DNA of 36,126 nucleotides from an uncultured Ignavibacteriales bacterium (GTDB lineage: Bacteria; Bacteroidota; Ignavibacteria; Ignavibacteriales; Ignavibacteriaceae): contig CAIMOS010000230.1 in the NCBI GenBank assembly GCA_903843135.1, positions 1 through 36,126 of the forward strand, in the 5' to 3' direction. Below the pieces are notes generated by a model. It worked only from the letters and a program-made list of their open reading frames with translations, was not told the origin of the DNA and searched no databases. Positions 1 to 7,688 of the stretch are shown here, one piece after another. The position numbers were made by a program, and so were the translations under genes. How positions within the stretch are numbered: position 1 is the stretch's first letter; every line of letters starts with the position of its first letter.

Positions 1-64
1 GACTTGCATGTGTTAAGCACGCCGCCAGCGTTCGTCCTGAGCCAGGATCAAACTCTCCGTTGTA
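1..64 (-). rRNA. rrs: 16S ribosomal RNA, 5' end only (partial)
   Basis: On the minus strand this reads the universal start of bacterial 16S rRNA: AGAGTTTGATCCTGGCTCAG (positions 56 down to 37) followed by GACGAACGCTGGCGGCGTGC and the AACACATGCAAGTC block. The gene continues past position 1. The mature 5' end is placed about eight bases before AGAGTTTGATC by analogy with E. coli, so the boundary is good to a few bases only. Confidence 0.97.
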
Positions 65-130
65 GAATTCAAACTTTGTGTATTCGGTTCGCACTTCGCT
101 TCTATCTCAAATTCTTCTTTCGCACTCAAT

Positions 131-144
131 ATGTCAAAGAACTA
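131..144 (-). promoter_or_regulatory. boxA-like antitermination element in the rRNA leader
   Basis: The minus strand reads AGTTCTTTGACAT, close to the boxA consensus of rRNA leaders (TGCTCTTTAACA). It lies between the inner rRNA promoter and the 16S 5' end, where boxA is expected to load the Nus antitermination complex. The position is convincing; function is inferred from family knowledge. Confidence 0.55.
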
Positions 145-165
145 TTTCCTCAAAAGAGGGTCTTA

Positions 166-194
166 AACTTAACACTTTTTTTACTCAGTGTCAA
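166..194 (-). promoter_or_regulatory. rRNA promoter P2 (sigma70 type)
   Basis: The minus strand shows TTGACA (194-189), a 17-base spacer, then TAAGTT (171-166). Transcription would start near position 158, about 95 bases before the mature 16S end. The perfect -35, ideal spacing and place in the leader make it a strong candidate. Confidence 0.75.
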
Positions 195-253
195 GTCTAA
201 TTCAAAATTTCTTTTTAGAACCTGCCTGCGAATTATTTGCAAGACAGACTTCT

Positions 254-282
254 AATTTAGGGCTTTGGTCTCTAAAAGTCAA
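254..282 (-). promoter_or_regulatory. rRNA promoter P1 (sigma70 type) with A/T-rich upstream element
   Basis: The minus strand shows TTGACT (282-277), 17 bases, then TAAATT (259-254). Just upstream, about 285-325, the minus strand carries A-tracts typical of a UP element that contacts the RNA polymerase alpha subunit. With P2 it forms the tandem arrangement common for rrn operons. Confidence 0.72.
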
Positions 283-325
283 GCGCCTAATACACTTTTT
301 TCATCTTTTTATCGAAATATTTTCC

Positions 326-659
326 CGAACCTTCATTTTTCGCTGTTTTTGATGGTTCCATAACCTCTTTTATACCACTAAATTGCAAATTCTGTGGTTT
401 TATTAACGCCGGATTTTTACAACTCTTAAAAATTTCACCGTTCGGCCTATTAGTAATTTACGTTCTGAACCATACCATTGCACTCCGCAAAACCAGAATT
501 AACTTTATTTATTACTAAGCATCGCTGATTTTTAATCTGAAGGTTTCTGTATAGTCTAATCAATTCAATATGGTTCTTTGATCTATTATTATTAACGGCA
601 ATAAAATTAAGTTTGCAGCAAATACTTCGAAGCACAATTTGTAAATTGGTGTGTAATTC
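326..659. other. Intergenic stretch with no recognised gene
   Basis: A/T-rich DNA between the divergent rRNA operon and rubrerythrin gene. No tRNA cloverleaf or convincing coding region was seen. A 61-codon minus-strand open frame (450-635) has no ribosome binding site or recognisable domain. A short palindrome, CTTCGAAG, lies near 626-633. The rubrerythrin promoter should be here, but no clear -35/-10 pair was found. Confidence 0.4.
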
Positions 660-679
660 TTCCGGATTTGTATCCGGAA
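660..679 (+). promoter_or_regulatory. Perfect inverted repeat upstream of rubrerythrin
   Basis: TTCCGGAT and ATCCGGAA form an 8-bp perfect inverted repeat around a TTGT loop, ending 28 bases before the rubrerythrin start codon. No T-run follows, so it is not a terminator. It could be a repressor operator or a 5'-UTR hairpin. Control by an oxidative-stress regulator would fit the gene, but no known box is matched. Confidence 0.4.
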
Positions 680-707
680 TTCAGCAATTAAATTCAAGGA
701 AATTTTT

Positions 708-1205
708 ATGTCAACTACCAAAGAAAATTTAAAAGAAGCCTTTGCGGGCGAGAGCCAGGCAAATCAGAAATACCGCGCCTTTGCAAAAAAAGCAGAGAAA
801 GACGGATTTCCGAACGTAGCAAAACTGTTCGCTACTGCGGCTGAAGCAGAACGCATTCACGCCGAAGGACATCTTTCAGCTCTTGAGGGAATCGGATCAA
901 CTGCGGATAATCTGCAGGCAGCTATTGACGGAGAAACTTATGAATACACTAAAATGTACCCGCCGATGCTTGAGCAGGCTGAAGCAGACGGACATAAAGC
1001 AAAACGAATGTTCAAATATGCGATGGGCGCTGAAGATGTTCACGCGCAGTTATACAAACTTGCTTTGGAAGCAGTCAAATCCGGCAAAGACCTCCAGGTA
1101 ACCGACTTCTATCTCTGCCCGGTTTGCGGACATATTGAGTTCGGAAAACCCGATGAGGACTGCCCGATCTGCGGTGCGCTTGCATCTAAATATGTAAAAA
1201 TCTAA
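708..1205 (+). CDS. rbr: Rubrerythrin
   Basis: Cytoplasmic non-haem diiron protein that reduces hydrogen peroxide in anaerobes and microaerophiles. The first ~130 residues are the ferritin-like four-helix bundle, with the expected Glu/His ligand segments (GESQANQKY near residue 14, EAERIHAEGH near 46, AEDVHAQLY near 108). The C-terminal rubredoxin-like domain has C137-P-V-C140-G and C152-P-I-C155-G, which bind one iron. The length of 165 residues is slightly short of the 190-residue classical form but normal for this subgroup. The start has a good ribosome binding site (AAGGAAA, five bases upstream). It stands alone, with its own terminator, divergent from the rRNA operon. The sequence shows the family clearly; the physiological electron donor is not visible. 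Confidence 0.96.
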   Translation: MSTTKENLKEAFAGESQANQKYRAFAKKAEKDGFPNVAKLFATAAEAERIHAEGHLSALEGIGSTADNLQAAIDGETYEYTKMYPPMLEQAEADGHKAKRMFKYAMGAEDVHAQLYKLALEAVKSGKDLQVTDFYLCPVCGHIEFGKPDEDCPICGALASKYVKI

Positions 1206-1229
1206 TCCGCCCCTCTAACTTCAATTTAT

Positions 1230-1283
1230 AGTCATTCGTTCTGTCCGTATTATTATCGTGCGGACAGAACCCGAATGACTTTT
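1230..1283 (+). terminator. Rho-independent terminator after rubrerythrin
   Basis: A long imperfect hairpin pairs AGTCATTCGTTCTGTCCG (1230-1247) with CGGACAGAACCCGAATGACT (1261-1280), with a 13-base loop. A short T run follows (TTTT, 1280-1283). It begins 25 bases after the rubrerythrin stop. Since A-rich sequence does not precede it, it should work mainly on the plus strand. Confidence 0.75.
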
Positions 1284-1313
1284 CAATTATCAGTTAACAA
1301 TGATCATAACCCC

Positions 1314-1353
1314 CTTTGCGTGCCTCTGCGCCTTCTTTGCGAAACTTCGCGAC
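1314..1353. repeat. CTTTGCG-type dispersed intergenic repeat, copy 1
   Basis: Three CTTTGCG or CTCTGCG heptamers follow each other at roughly 10-14 base steps, then GAAACTTCGCGAC. Related copies lie at 17224-17263 and 33921-33974. All three are in gaps, none in genes. Copy 3 forms a perfect hairpin; this copy is more degenerate. Confidence 0.5.
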
Positions 1354-1464
1354 ACTTCTAAAACGCATTGAACACTGACACTCCCTTAAAATAAAAAAGC
1401 GAAACCTCCGAATAGGTATCAAAGAACACCCATTCAATCCGCTCCGCCTAAAAAGGGAAACTCT

Positions 1465-1486
1465 TAATTTTTAATTCTTAATTAAA
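1465..1486. repeat. A/T-rich 22-base repeat, copy 1
   Basis: A 22-base A/T-only stretch except one C, ending in TTAATTAAA, is found letter for letter again at 17361-17382. Here it abuts the 3' end of the minus-strand SLBB gene. Both copies lie about 100-110 bases after a CTTTGCG repeat. Confidence 0.45.
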
Positions 1487-1489
1487 AAA

Positions 1490-2947
1490 TTATTTCCCGA
1501 ACTGGACCAAAAGCAATATCACTGTGGCAACACTTCCAACTATCCCCAGGTAGCTTCCGGCTATATAAACATAAGAACTAAATGAGTAAATATTTTCTTT
1601 CTGTACATAGATGATGTCCCCCGGCTCAACTTTTGAGGGATGCTCGGCAACATTGATCCATTCATTACTAAAACGCCTGATAAGCCATATTTCATCTTCT
1701 ATCGCGTATTCACCAAGCCCCCCCGCTGCGCTGATATAATACTGAAAATCCTTGCCGGCCGCGGCTATATAGTTGCCGGGATTCCGGACCTGTCCGAAGA
1801 CGTAAACAGAATTCTCTTTCCCGCCTACAAAAAGGACGTCGCCCATTTTGAGTTCCTTCAGGGAAGCAGAAGAATTAGACGACTCATATCCCGTTGCGTC
1901 AACCCTTTCATAGTCCAGCATATTTTTCAATCTTACTTCTGTAAAGAAATAATTTGTATCGCGTTCTGTTATTCCGGACATCCGGTAAAGTTCAAGAAGG
2001 TTTAGTTCGTTCATATAAGTCGAGAAAGCGAGCGACTCTGACAGCGTGGTTTCCCCACCATCATCCCCGGTCTCAATTCCGAATACTCTTTTGAAATAGT
2101 CCGGAGGCAGGGAGCCTGACTTGAAAATTCTCGTGTTCGAAGGGTCAGCCTTTTCAGTCAATCCTCCTGCGTGCTTTATCGCATCGGCAACAGTTGTGAG
2201 ATTGCGTGAGACCGGAACGTATCCGGGGAATCTGACTTCGCCGAGTACGAGAAGTTTATAATCCTTACGGTAGGTTTCTTCAGTTCCGACCCTTATCCTG
2301 TCCCCTCTTTTCAGCGGGAAATCGTCGTTGACGTTCACGACAATTTTCTCAAGTTTCAATCCGTCTTGCGACAGGCGGTATATCTCTGCCTTATTAACAT
2401 TATCATACGCTTTGCTTATGCCGTGAGAAAAATAAATCGCGTCAGAAAGTTTATCGCCTTCAACAAACTGGTATTTCCCTGTGCGGTTTACCGCGCCTTC
2501 AACCGAGAAGTAATCACGTTCAAGGTCAAGCACGGGGAAGATCAGCACGTCATCATTCTGGAGATAAGGATTATTCTTAAAATCACCGTCCATTCTGAAT
2601 TTCTGCAGATCAATTATAACCGGCGCAGCATTGTTCCTCTTCAGGATAATATTCCTGAGAGCATATTTTTTCTGGTTTGCCGGTTTTGCTTGTTTAATCT
2701 TTGCGGCGGAACCGGAATTCTGCACATCTGCTTTTGCCGCTTCCGCGCTTACCCTGGTGACGAACTGATCCGCCCGTTCATTTACGACTGCCGGGAATGT
2801 ACCGGTAACGATAAAATCTCCCCCGACAGTAACACTGATAGTCGAGGCTGAAGCATTAAACATTTTCTCGGTTGATTGCTGTGCGGTCAGCAACTTCGCT
2901 GAAAGCAGAATCAGAGTTAAAAAAATATATATTCTTGCTGAATTCAA
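1490..2947 (-). CDS. SLBB-domain polysaccharide export protein (Wza-like)
   Basis: Likely an outer-membrane or periplasmic protein in capsule or exopolysaccharide export. An N-terminal signal peptide (about residues 1-22, ending TAQQ) is followed by a linker and a region resembling the end of the poly-export domain (around residues 98-140). Three SLBB-type modules follow, each with the G-x-V/A-x-x-P/T-G pattern: VEGAVNRTGKY (near 150), LGEVRFPGYVP (near 235) and VFGQVRNPGNY (near 385). A hydrophobic C-terminal helix (about 458-482) could span the outer membrane as in Wza. The canonical Y-x-L-x-P-G-D-x-L opening of poly-export proteins is not seen. It is the last gene of a five-gene minus-strand set, six bases after rfbB. 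The substrate is unknown. Confidence 0.85.
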   Translation of the reverse strand: MNSARIYIFLTLILLSAKLLTAQQSTEKMFNASASTISVTVGGDFIVTGTFPAVVNERADQFVTRVSAEAAKADVQNSGSAAKIKQAKPANQKKYALRNIILKRNNAAPVIIDLQKFRMDGDFKNNPYLQNDDVLIFPVLDLERDYFSVEGAVNRTGKYQFVEGDKLSDAIYFSHGISKAYDNVNKAEIYRLSQDGLKLEKIVVNVNDDFPLKRGDRIRVGTEETYRKDYKLLVLGEVRFPGYVPVSRNLTTVADAIKHAGGLTEKADPSNTRIFKSGSLPPDYFKRVFGIETGDDGGETTLSESLAFSTYMNELNLLELYRMSGITERDTNYFFTEVRLKNMLDYERVDATGYESSNSSASLKELKMGDVLFVGGKENSVYVFGQVRNPGNYIAAAGKDFQYYISAAGGLGEYAIEDEIWLIRRFSNEWINVAEHPSKVEPGDIIYVQKENIYSFSSYVYIAGSYLGIVGSVATVILLLVQFGK

Positions 2948-2952
2948 TTCTG

Positions 2953-3975
2953 TTATCCTTTAATTCTTCCGCTGTACTGATCTGAATAGTATTTCTGGTA
3001 TTCGCCGGAGATGATCCGGCCCCACCATTCTTTATTACTCAGGTACCATTCCACTGTCTGTTTAATTGCTTCATCAAAACTGAACTTTGGTTTCCAGCCG
3101 AGTTCGCTCTGTATCTTGGTGGAATCGATCGCGTACCGTCTGTCGTGTCCCGGACGGTCCTTCACGTACTCAATAAGATCCTCGCCCTTACCAAGTATGC
3201 TCAGCACGAGTTTCACAATCTCGATATTCGGTTTCTCGTTGCTCGCGCCGATATTATACACTTCTCCGGTTCTACCTTCATTAAACACTTTATCAATCGC
3301 GATGTTATGATCAATTACGTAAATCCAGTCGCGTACGTTCATACCGTCTCCGTAGACCGGAAGCTTTTTATTATTAAGAGCATTTATTATCATCAGAGGA
3401 ATAAGCTTTTCCGGGAACTGGAGCGGGCCGTAATTATTGGAACATCTTGTCGTAACCACAGGCATACCGTAAGTATGGTAAAACGCCTGGACCATCATGT
3501 CTGCTCCGGCTTTGCTTGAGGAGTAAGGGCTGTTCGGAGAAATAGGTGTAGACTCCGTGAACAAACCTGTAGCGCCAAGACTTCCGTAAACTTCGTCAGT
3601 CGAAACCTGCAGGAATTTTTCGACCTGGTACTGCCTGGCGGTTTCCAAAAGTACATTCGTACCAATGACGTTCGTCTGGTAGAAAATGGCTGAACCAAGA
3701 ATACTGCGGTCAACGTGCGACTCTGCCGCAAAATTAATAACATATTTAATTTTATACCGTTCAAAGATGTATTCTACCAGTTCCCGGTTACAAATATCAC
3801 CTTTAACGAATACGTAATTTTTTTTGTTCTCAACCGGTTTCAGGTTTTCAAGATTTCCGGCGTAAGTTAATTTATCAAGGTTAACAATAAAATAGTCGTC
3901 CCTTTGCGAAAGGACGGTATTGATATAGTTACTGCCTATGAAACCGGCGCCGCCGGTTACTAAAATGTTTTTCAA
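2953..3975 (-). CDS. rfbB: dTDP-glucose 4,6-dehydratase
   Basis: Cytoplasmic short-chain dehydrogenase that converts dTDP-glucose to dTDP-4-keto-6-deoxyglucose, the second step towards dTDP-rhamnose and other 6-deoxy sugars. The NAD-binding GGAGFIG motif sits at residues 8-14. The dehydratase signature STDEVYG (T126, D127, E128) and the catalytic Y151-x3-K155 are present. The sugar-nucleotide region RCSNNYGP is at about 177-184. At 340 residues it has full family length. The start is at the natural MKNILVTGG. It lies between an outer-membrane barrel gene and the SLBB export gene in one operon, so the deoxy sugar probably goes into exported polysaccharide or LPS. An RmlD-like reductase at 15343 could act later in the same pathway, though it is not next to it. 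Confidence 0.95.
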   Translation of the reverse strand: MKNILVTGGAGFIGSNYINTVLSQRDDYFIVNLDKLTYAGNLENLKPVENKKNYVFVKGDICNRELVEYIFERYKIKYVINFAAESHVDRSILGSAIFYQTNVIGTNVLLETARQYQVEKFLQVSTDEVYGSLGATGLFTESTPISPNSPYSSSKAGADMMVQAFYHTYGMPVVTTRCSNNYGPLQFPEKLIPLMIINALNNKKLPVYGDGMNVRDWIYVIDHNIAIDKVFNEGRTGEVYNIGASNEKPNIEIVKLVLSILGKGEDLIEYVKDRPGHDRRYAIDSTKIQSELGWKPKFSFDEAIKQTVEWYLSNKEWWGRIISGEYQKYYSDQYSGRIKG

Positions 3976-3989
3976 GTTATTCTCCTGTA

Positions 3990-4730
3990 TCAGTAAGCAA
4001 AGAAACCGAACATTACTCCGGTCTGAATAAATAAATTATTGCCGTTGAAAGTATCCGGCACGTTAAAAATTTCGCGGTCATTGTCAATCTTCCAGTCGCC
4101 GCCGAAAGCGAAGGCGTATCCCGCACCGACTCTTACGCCGAGAAATCTGTATATTGGGATATCAATCGTAATCGTAGGCGCCACAGTAAAATAATCTTTT
4201 TTGAATGTGCGCGTAAAACTTGAGGCATTTAACGAAGTGTCGGAAATTTCATTCCAGATGTTGTTCCAGTCATATGTTCCTTTGTTCCTGGAAATCTGTA
4301 AATTCATATTTCCGCCGCCTATAATCGCGCCAACCGACACGCCGATTGACCGGATAAACGGCACGGTGTATTCAACCGTAAAACCGCCGAAAGAATTGGT
4401 ATAAATAACTTCTCTTTCTGTACCGTCCTTGATGCCTGTGGCATCCATTGCGCCTGCCATTCCCAGGCCTCCGATTCTGACATTGGGGATAAACCCTATG
4501 TAAGCAAATCCTGCGCCGCCGGTTGCAAAGAAACCTGAAGTTGACAGTTTCTCAGTGCCGAATGCACCCAGTTTCGTGTTGATGTCATCCACATTAGTGA
4601 TAAACCACGCGGGTAAAAATCCGCCGCCGCCGCCGAAGGGAGCATCAAAAAAAGTTCTCGGTTTTTCATCCTGTGCAAGGAGATTAAAACTGATCAGCAG
4701 AACAAATATCAGAGCAAATAAATTTTTCAC
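3990..4730 (-). CDS. Predicted outer-membrane beta-barrel protein, unknown function
   Basis: A 246-residue protein with a clear signal peptide (residues 1-19, ending LLAQ). The rest is rich in Gly, aromatic residues and alternating hydrophobic positions, as in small beta-barrels (stretches such as GGFTVEYTVPF and GVSVGAIIGGG). It ends in FFAY, an aromatic C-terminus of the kind read by the BAM machine. A glycine run (GGGGG near residue 34) follows the signal peptide. No family was recognised. It lies 14 bases before rfbB and 19 after the transglutaminase-like gene, so it is likely co-transcribed with them and may serve surface glycan assembly. That link rests on position only. Confidence 0.7.
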   Translation of the reverse strand: MKNLFALIFVLLISFNLLAQDEKPRTFFDAPFGGGGGFLPAWFITNVDDINTKLGAFGTEKLSTSGFFATGGAGFAYIGFIPNVRIGGLGMAGAMDATGIKDGTEREVIYTNSFGGFTVEYTVPFIRSIGVSVGAIIGGGNMNLQISRNKGTYDWNNIWNEISDTSLNASSFTRTFKKDYFTVAPTITIDIPIYRFLGVRVGAGYAFAFGGDWKIDNDREIFNVPDTFNGNNLFIQTGVMFGFFAY

Positions 4731-4749
4731 GGTATAACCTCACTAAAAA

Positions 4750-6183
4750 TTATTTTTCGTTTTCATCAATATATTTAACATCCATTGAATAATTCCACTT
4801 GTCAAAGTAGAGATTGCCCCCCTTCCACTCAACCTCCCCGCGCTGAAAATCAACCGTCTCGCTTCTCGGATAGATCTTTGCGGGGTAGAAATCCGCGGAG
4901 TACTCATCATTCACAACCATATGATATGAGTCGTTGTTGCCAAAGAAGAAATATTTTTCCCTGTCCGCCTCGAATGGCTGCCTGCCATACGACATATCTA
5001 CAGGCACCCAGCCGTAACCGGGCAGATTAATCCTGCACCAATCGTGAAGATTTACGCTTCCTGGGTGAAGCATCCATCCGCTTTGCCACTGCGCGGGTAT
5101 ACCGTTGTAGCGGCAGAGGGTCATAAAAAGAAGTGTCTGCATCCCGCAGTCTCCGTGCAGATTCTCAAGTACGTAATCGCTGATGTTGGGGACAGTCGAA
5201 TACTCCCGTGCGCTCGCCCAGGGTATATTATCGTTTATCCAATCATAAATCTTTTTCGCCTTTATTACCGGATCTTTCTCACTCCCGATAATCGATTCAG
5301 ACAATTTTTTAATCCGGCTGGTAAAGACTATATGCGGTGGCCGCTCGGAAATAAATTTTTCGAGATCGGGAAGGTCGTATTTACCGGCGCTCTCCTTGGT
5401 AAAACTTATACCATTAAACTCGGAGTAGGAAGTAAATTTGAATTTGATGTTAAAGACTGTCTCTGTATCCGAAAGCGCCGGTTTTTCAAGGTACACAGAG
5501 CTGTGTAAATAATTATCCGGCGCTAAAATATATTCCGGATCATTAACGGAAACTAATTCAATATTTTTCTGAATACCTGCATTAACCCTTGGGAAAGGCA
5601 TCCAGCATCTGATAATCTCTCCGGCCGGCACAACACCGCGCTTAACGCTGACAGTATAATCCAACTCCATAACAACAGGGTGTACTTTCTTCTCGTGGGA
5701 AAAATTATTATCCCTGATAACTGCAGGAATATTAATTCTCAGAAAATCTTCAAGATTATCCTGTTCGGGTCCGTCCTTCTGCACCATCACCTGTTTTGCG
5801 TCTGTATTAACTCTGAAAAGATTACGGGCTGCCTGGTTGAAGTAGAATTTTTCTCCGTCCATAATTTTGTATTCAAGGTCCTTAAGTTCTTCCCATTCAC
5901 TTATCTGTTTCGCAGTGACTTTTGGATAATATTTTTTTATGAATGGAATAACATCTTCACTCTTTTTTCTAAAATCGAGTTTGATCCGGTTCATCAGATC
6001 ACCTGCAAACCGTATCTCGTATACTTGCTCAGGTGAGGGATTCCCGGAAAGCAAACCCACGATACTTTTATTCGCCTCGGTGAATTTACCTTCGTGAATA
6101 AGTTTGAAGAGATCGGGATAATGATTTTGCGAAAATGCGGCGGTTATAAAAACGAATAAAAGAGAAATAATTCTAAGTAACAT
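4750..6183 (-). CDS. Secreted transglutaminase-like protein
   Basis: A 477-residue exported protein with signal peptide (residues 1-18). Residues about 170-260 look like a beta domain of the type found before bacterial transglutaminase cores. The core is at about 305-400 and keeps the papain-like triad: Cys346 in HGDCGMQT, His380 in NLHDWC and Asp396 in PVDMSYG. Such proteins act as peptidases or amidases at least as often as cross-linkers, so the reaction is open. It starts two bases after kdsC ends, showing strict coupling in the operon. Its role may be in envelope or surface polymer maturation; the sequence does not tell the substrate. Confidence 0.82.
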   Translation of the reverse strand: MLLRIISLLFVFITAAFSQNHYPDLFKLIHEGKFTEANKSIVGLLSGNPSPEQVYEIRFAGDLMNRIKLDFRKKSEDVIPFIKKYYPKVTAKQISEWEELKDLEYKIMDGEKFYFNQAARNLFRVNTDAKQVMVQKDGPEQDNLEDFLRINIPAVIRDNNFSHEKKVHPVVMELDYTVSVKRGVVPAGEIIRCWMPFPRVNAGIQKNIELVSVNDPEYILAPDNYLHSSVYLEKPALSDTETVFNIKFKFTSYSEFNGISFTKESAGKYDLPDLEKFISERPPHIVFTSRIKKLSESIIGSEKDPVIKAKKIYDWINDNIPWASAREYSTVPNISDYVLENLHGDCGMQTLLFMTLCRYNGIPAQWQSGWMLHPGSVNLHDWCRINLPGYGWVPVDMSYGRQPFEADREKYFFFGNNDSYHMVVNDEYSADFYPAKIYPRSETVDFQRGEVEWKGGNLYFDKWNYSMDVKYIDENEK

Positions 6184-6185
6184 TT

Positions 6186-6698
6186 TTATGAATTTTTATT
6201 TTTTCTGATAATATCGGCGTATTCCCGGTAAGCGCCTTGTCCGCCGTTTTTCGTACAAACATAATCTACGGCTTCTGCAATTTCCGGTACTGCGTCTGCC
6301 GGAGCAGCGCTGAATCCTACCGATTTCAGAATCTGAAGATCATTAACATCGTCGCCCATAAATGCACAGTTCTCACGGCCTATTCCCAGTTCCGCGCAGA
6401 TCTGATCAAGGCTTTTCACTTTATCCATTGAACCAACAACGACAAAATCGAAGTTCAGCCGTTCACCCCTTATTTTGCCGATAGGGGAAACATCTGTTGA
6501 AATCAGTCCCACCTTAAATCCTGCCTGCTTAAGAAGCGCGGCACCCATACCGTCTTTAACATTAAATCTTTTCATAAACAGACCGTCCTCGTTGTATATC
6601 ATACCGCCGTCGGTTAAGACTCCGTCCACATCGGTTAATACAACTTTGATTTTCTCTATCTTAGATAAAAGTCCGGCGTTTAAACCTTTTACATTCAT
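6186..6698 (-). CDS. kdsC: KdsC-type HAD phosphatase (Kdo 8-phosphate phosphatase)
   Basis: Cytoplasmic HAD-superfamily phosphatase. The family member KdsC removes phosphate from 3-deoxy-D-manno-octulosonate 8-phosphate in LPS core synthesis. Motif I is DVDGVLTDG (residues 22-30) with both Asp residues. The Thr/Ser of motif II is in LISTDVS, and the acidic motif GDDVNDL is near residue 116. The tail GGQGAYREYAD matches the conserved C-terminal segment that closes the KdsC active site. The length of 170 is typical for this cap-less tetrameric group. It is the first gene of a five-gene minus-strand operon with a promoter at 6755-6783. A related specificity for another sugar acid phosphate is possible. 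Confidence 0.88.
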   Translation of the reverse strand: MNVKGLNAGLLSKIEKIKVVLTDVDGVLTDGGMIYNEDGLFMKRFNVKDGMGAALLKQAGFKVGLISTDVSPIGKIRGERLNFDFVVVGSMDKVKSLDQICAELGIGRENCAFMGDDVNDLQILKSVGFSAAPADAVPEIAEAVDYVCTKNGGQGAYREYADIIRKNKNS

Positions 6699-6744
6699 TG
6701 GGTTTCTAATCAGAAAATAGTTTAGAAAATACTTGGCACAGTAT

Positions 6745-6772
6745 TTGACATTAATTAATATGGTAAGATAAT
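6745..6772 (+). promoter_or_regulatory. Sigma70-type promoter for the T9SS-secreted protein
   Basis: TTGACA (6745-6750), 16 bases, then GATAAT (6767-6772) point towards the gene at 6836. The transcript would start near 6779. It overlaps the predicted divergent promoter for kdsC, so the two may compete. Confidence 0.6.
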
Positions 6773-6783
6773 AACAAATTCAA
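6755..6783 (-). promoter_or_regulatory. Predicted promoter for the kdsC operon
   Basis: The minus strand reads TTGAAT (6783-6778), 17 bases, then TATTAA (6760-6755). This lies about 55 bases before the kdsC start codon. Spacing is ideal and the hexamers are near consensus, but A/T-rich DNA gives such matches by chance. Confidence 0.45.
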
Positions 6784-6835
6784 TTATTTTCTCTTACTTT
6801 AAATACTGTTTCAGCCAATTTAATTTAAGGTACTT

Positions 6836-7675
6836 ATGCGCAGCATATTATTATTCGCGGTCATCTTTTCCGCAAGTTTATTCTCCCAGAATTTCCAGGT
6901 AAAATGGACGTCTCCTACGATCCCTTACGCAACTTACGCGGCTTTCACGGAATTTGAAAAATCCGGAGATGTCTGGAAATCACGCCTCTATACAATAGAT
7001 ACCATAAAATTCCAGGTAATGGAGGCAGGATACAGTTACACACCAAAATACACATACACCTTCAGCGCTGCCGAAAGACTAGCCGGTGAACAGGTTTTTT
7101 CACTCGGTTATGACCTGACGGGAGATAATATAGTTGAATTTTACGTTCTCGGTTGGTACGGAACGACCACGGCTTACAGGCAGTCTTTTAAAATTATTGA
7201 TATTGTAACGGGAAACGTTCTGCTTGAAAAGGACATCGCTAACAGCTACTATTCATATCCGATAGTATGGGATATTGAAGGTGACGGACAACTTGAATGC
7301 CTTGTTGTTAAATTTGCTTATCCTTCATATAATAATTACACTTTTGAGGTTTATTCTACGGGATTGACCGGTATGAATGACAACAATAAGGTCAGGGCAG
7401 GTTTTGCACTTAAACAGAACTATCCTAATCCATTCAACCCGCAAACAGTAATTCCTTTTGATCTTGACGCCCCTTCGAATGTCAGAGTAGAAATTTTCGA
7501 TATAAAAGGGAGCCTCGTTAAAACTCTCTTCACCGGCGACCTTGAAGCGGGACAACATAATGTTGAATGGGACGGACGGAATAATGACGGTATGAAATGC
7601 CCTTCCGGAATTTATATGTATAATCTTTCGGGAGCAGCCGGAACCCGGAACCGCAAAATGTTATTATTAAAATGA
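6836..7675 (+). CDS. Secreted protein with type IX secretion sorting domain
   Basis: A 279-residue exported protein. Residues 1-18 form a signal peptide ending LFSQ. The middle (about 20-185) is predicted beta-rich and includes two acidic D-x-x-G-D motifs (DLTGDN, DIEGDG) like degenerate FG-GAP repeats. The C-terminal ~85 residues are a type A sorting domain: NYPNPFNPQT at about 198-207, VRVEIFDIKGSLVKTL, WDGRNNDG, then SGIYMYNL and a basic KMLLLK end. Such domains take the cargo through the T9SS pore and are normally cleaved there. The mature part has no recognised function. It is a single gene with its own promoter, ending just before the sigma54 promoter region. Confidence 0.85.
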   Translation: MRSILLFAVIFSASLFSQNFQVKWTSPTIPYATYAAFTEFEKSGDVWKSRLYTIDTIKFQVMEAGYSYTPKYTYTFSAAERLAGEQVFSLGYDLTGDNIVEFYVLGWYGTTTAYRQSFKIIDIVTGNVLLEKDIANSYYSYPIVWDIEGDGQLECLVVKFAYPSYNNYTFEVYSTGLTGMNDNNKVRAGFALKQNYPNPFNPQTVIPFDLDAPSNVRVEIFDIKGSLVKTLFTGDLEAGQHNVEWDGRNNDGMKCPSGIYMYNLSGAAGTRNRKMLLLK

Positions 7676-7688
7676 TTTACGTGAGAAG

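Noticed and set aside
4-255. Open frame across the 16S start and leader
   Set aside because: It overlaps rRNA sequence and both rRNA control elements.
450-635. 61-codon minus-strand open frame between the rRNA gene and rubrerythrin
   Set aside because: No ribosome binding site, domain or codon bias; lies upstream of the rRNA promoters in A/T-rich DNA.
6733-6750. Second sigma54-like site (TTGGCACAGTATTTGACA)
   Set aside because: The key -12 GC is GA, and the region is better explained by a sigma70 promoter with TTGACA and GATAAT.
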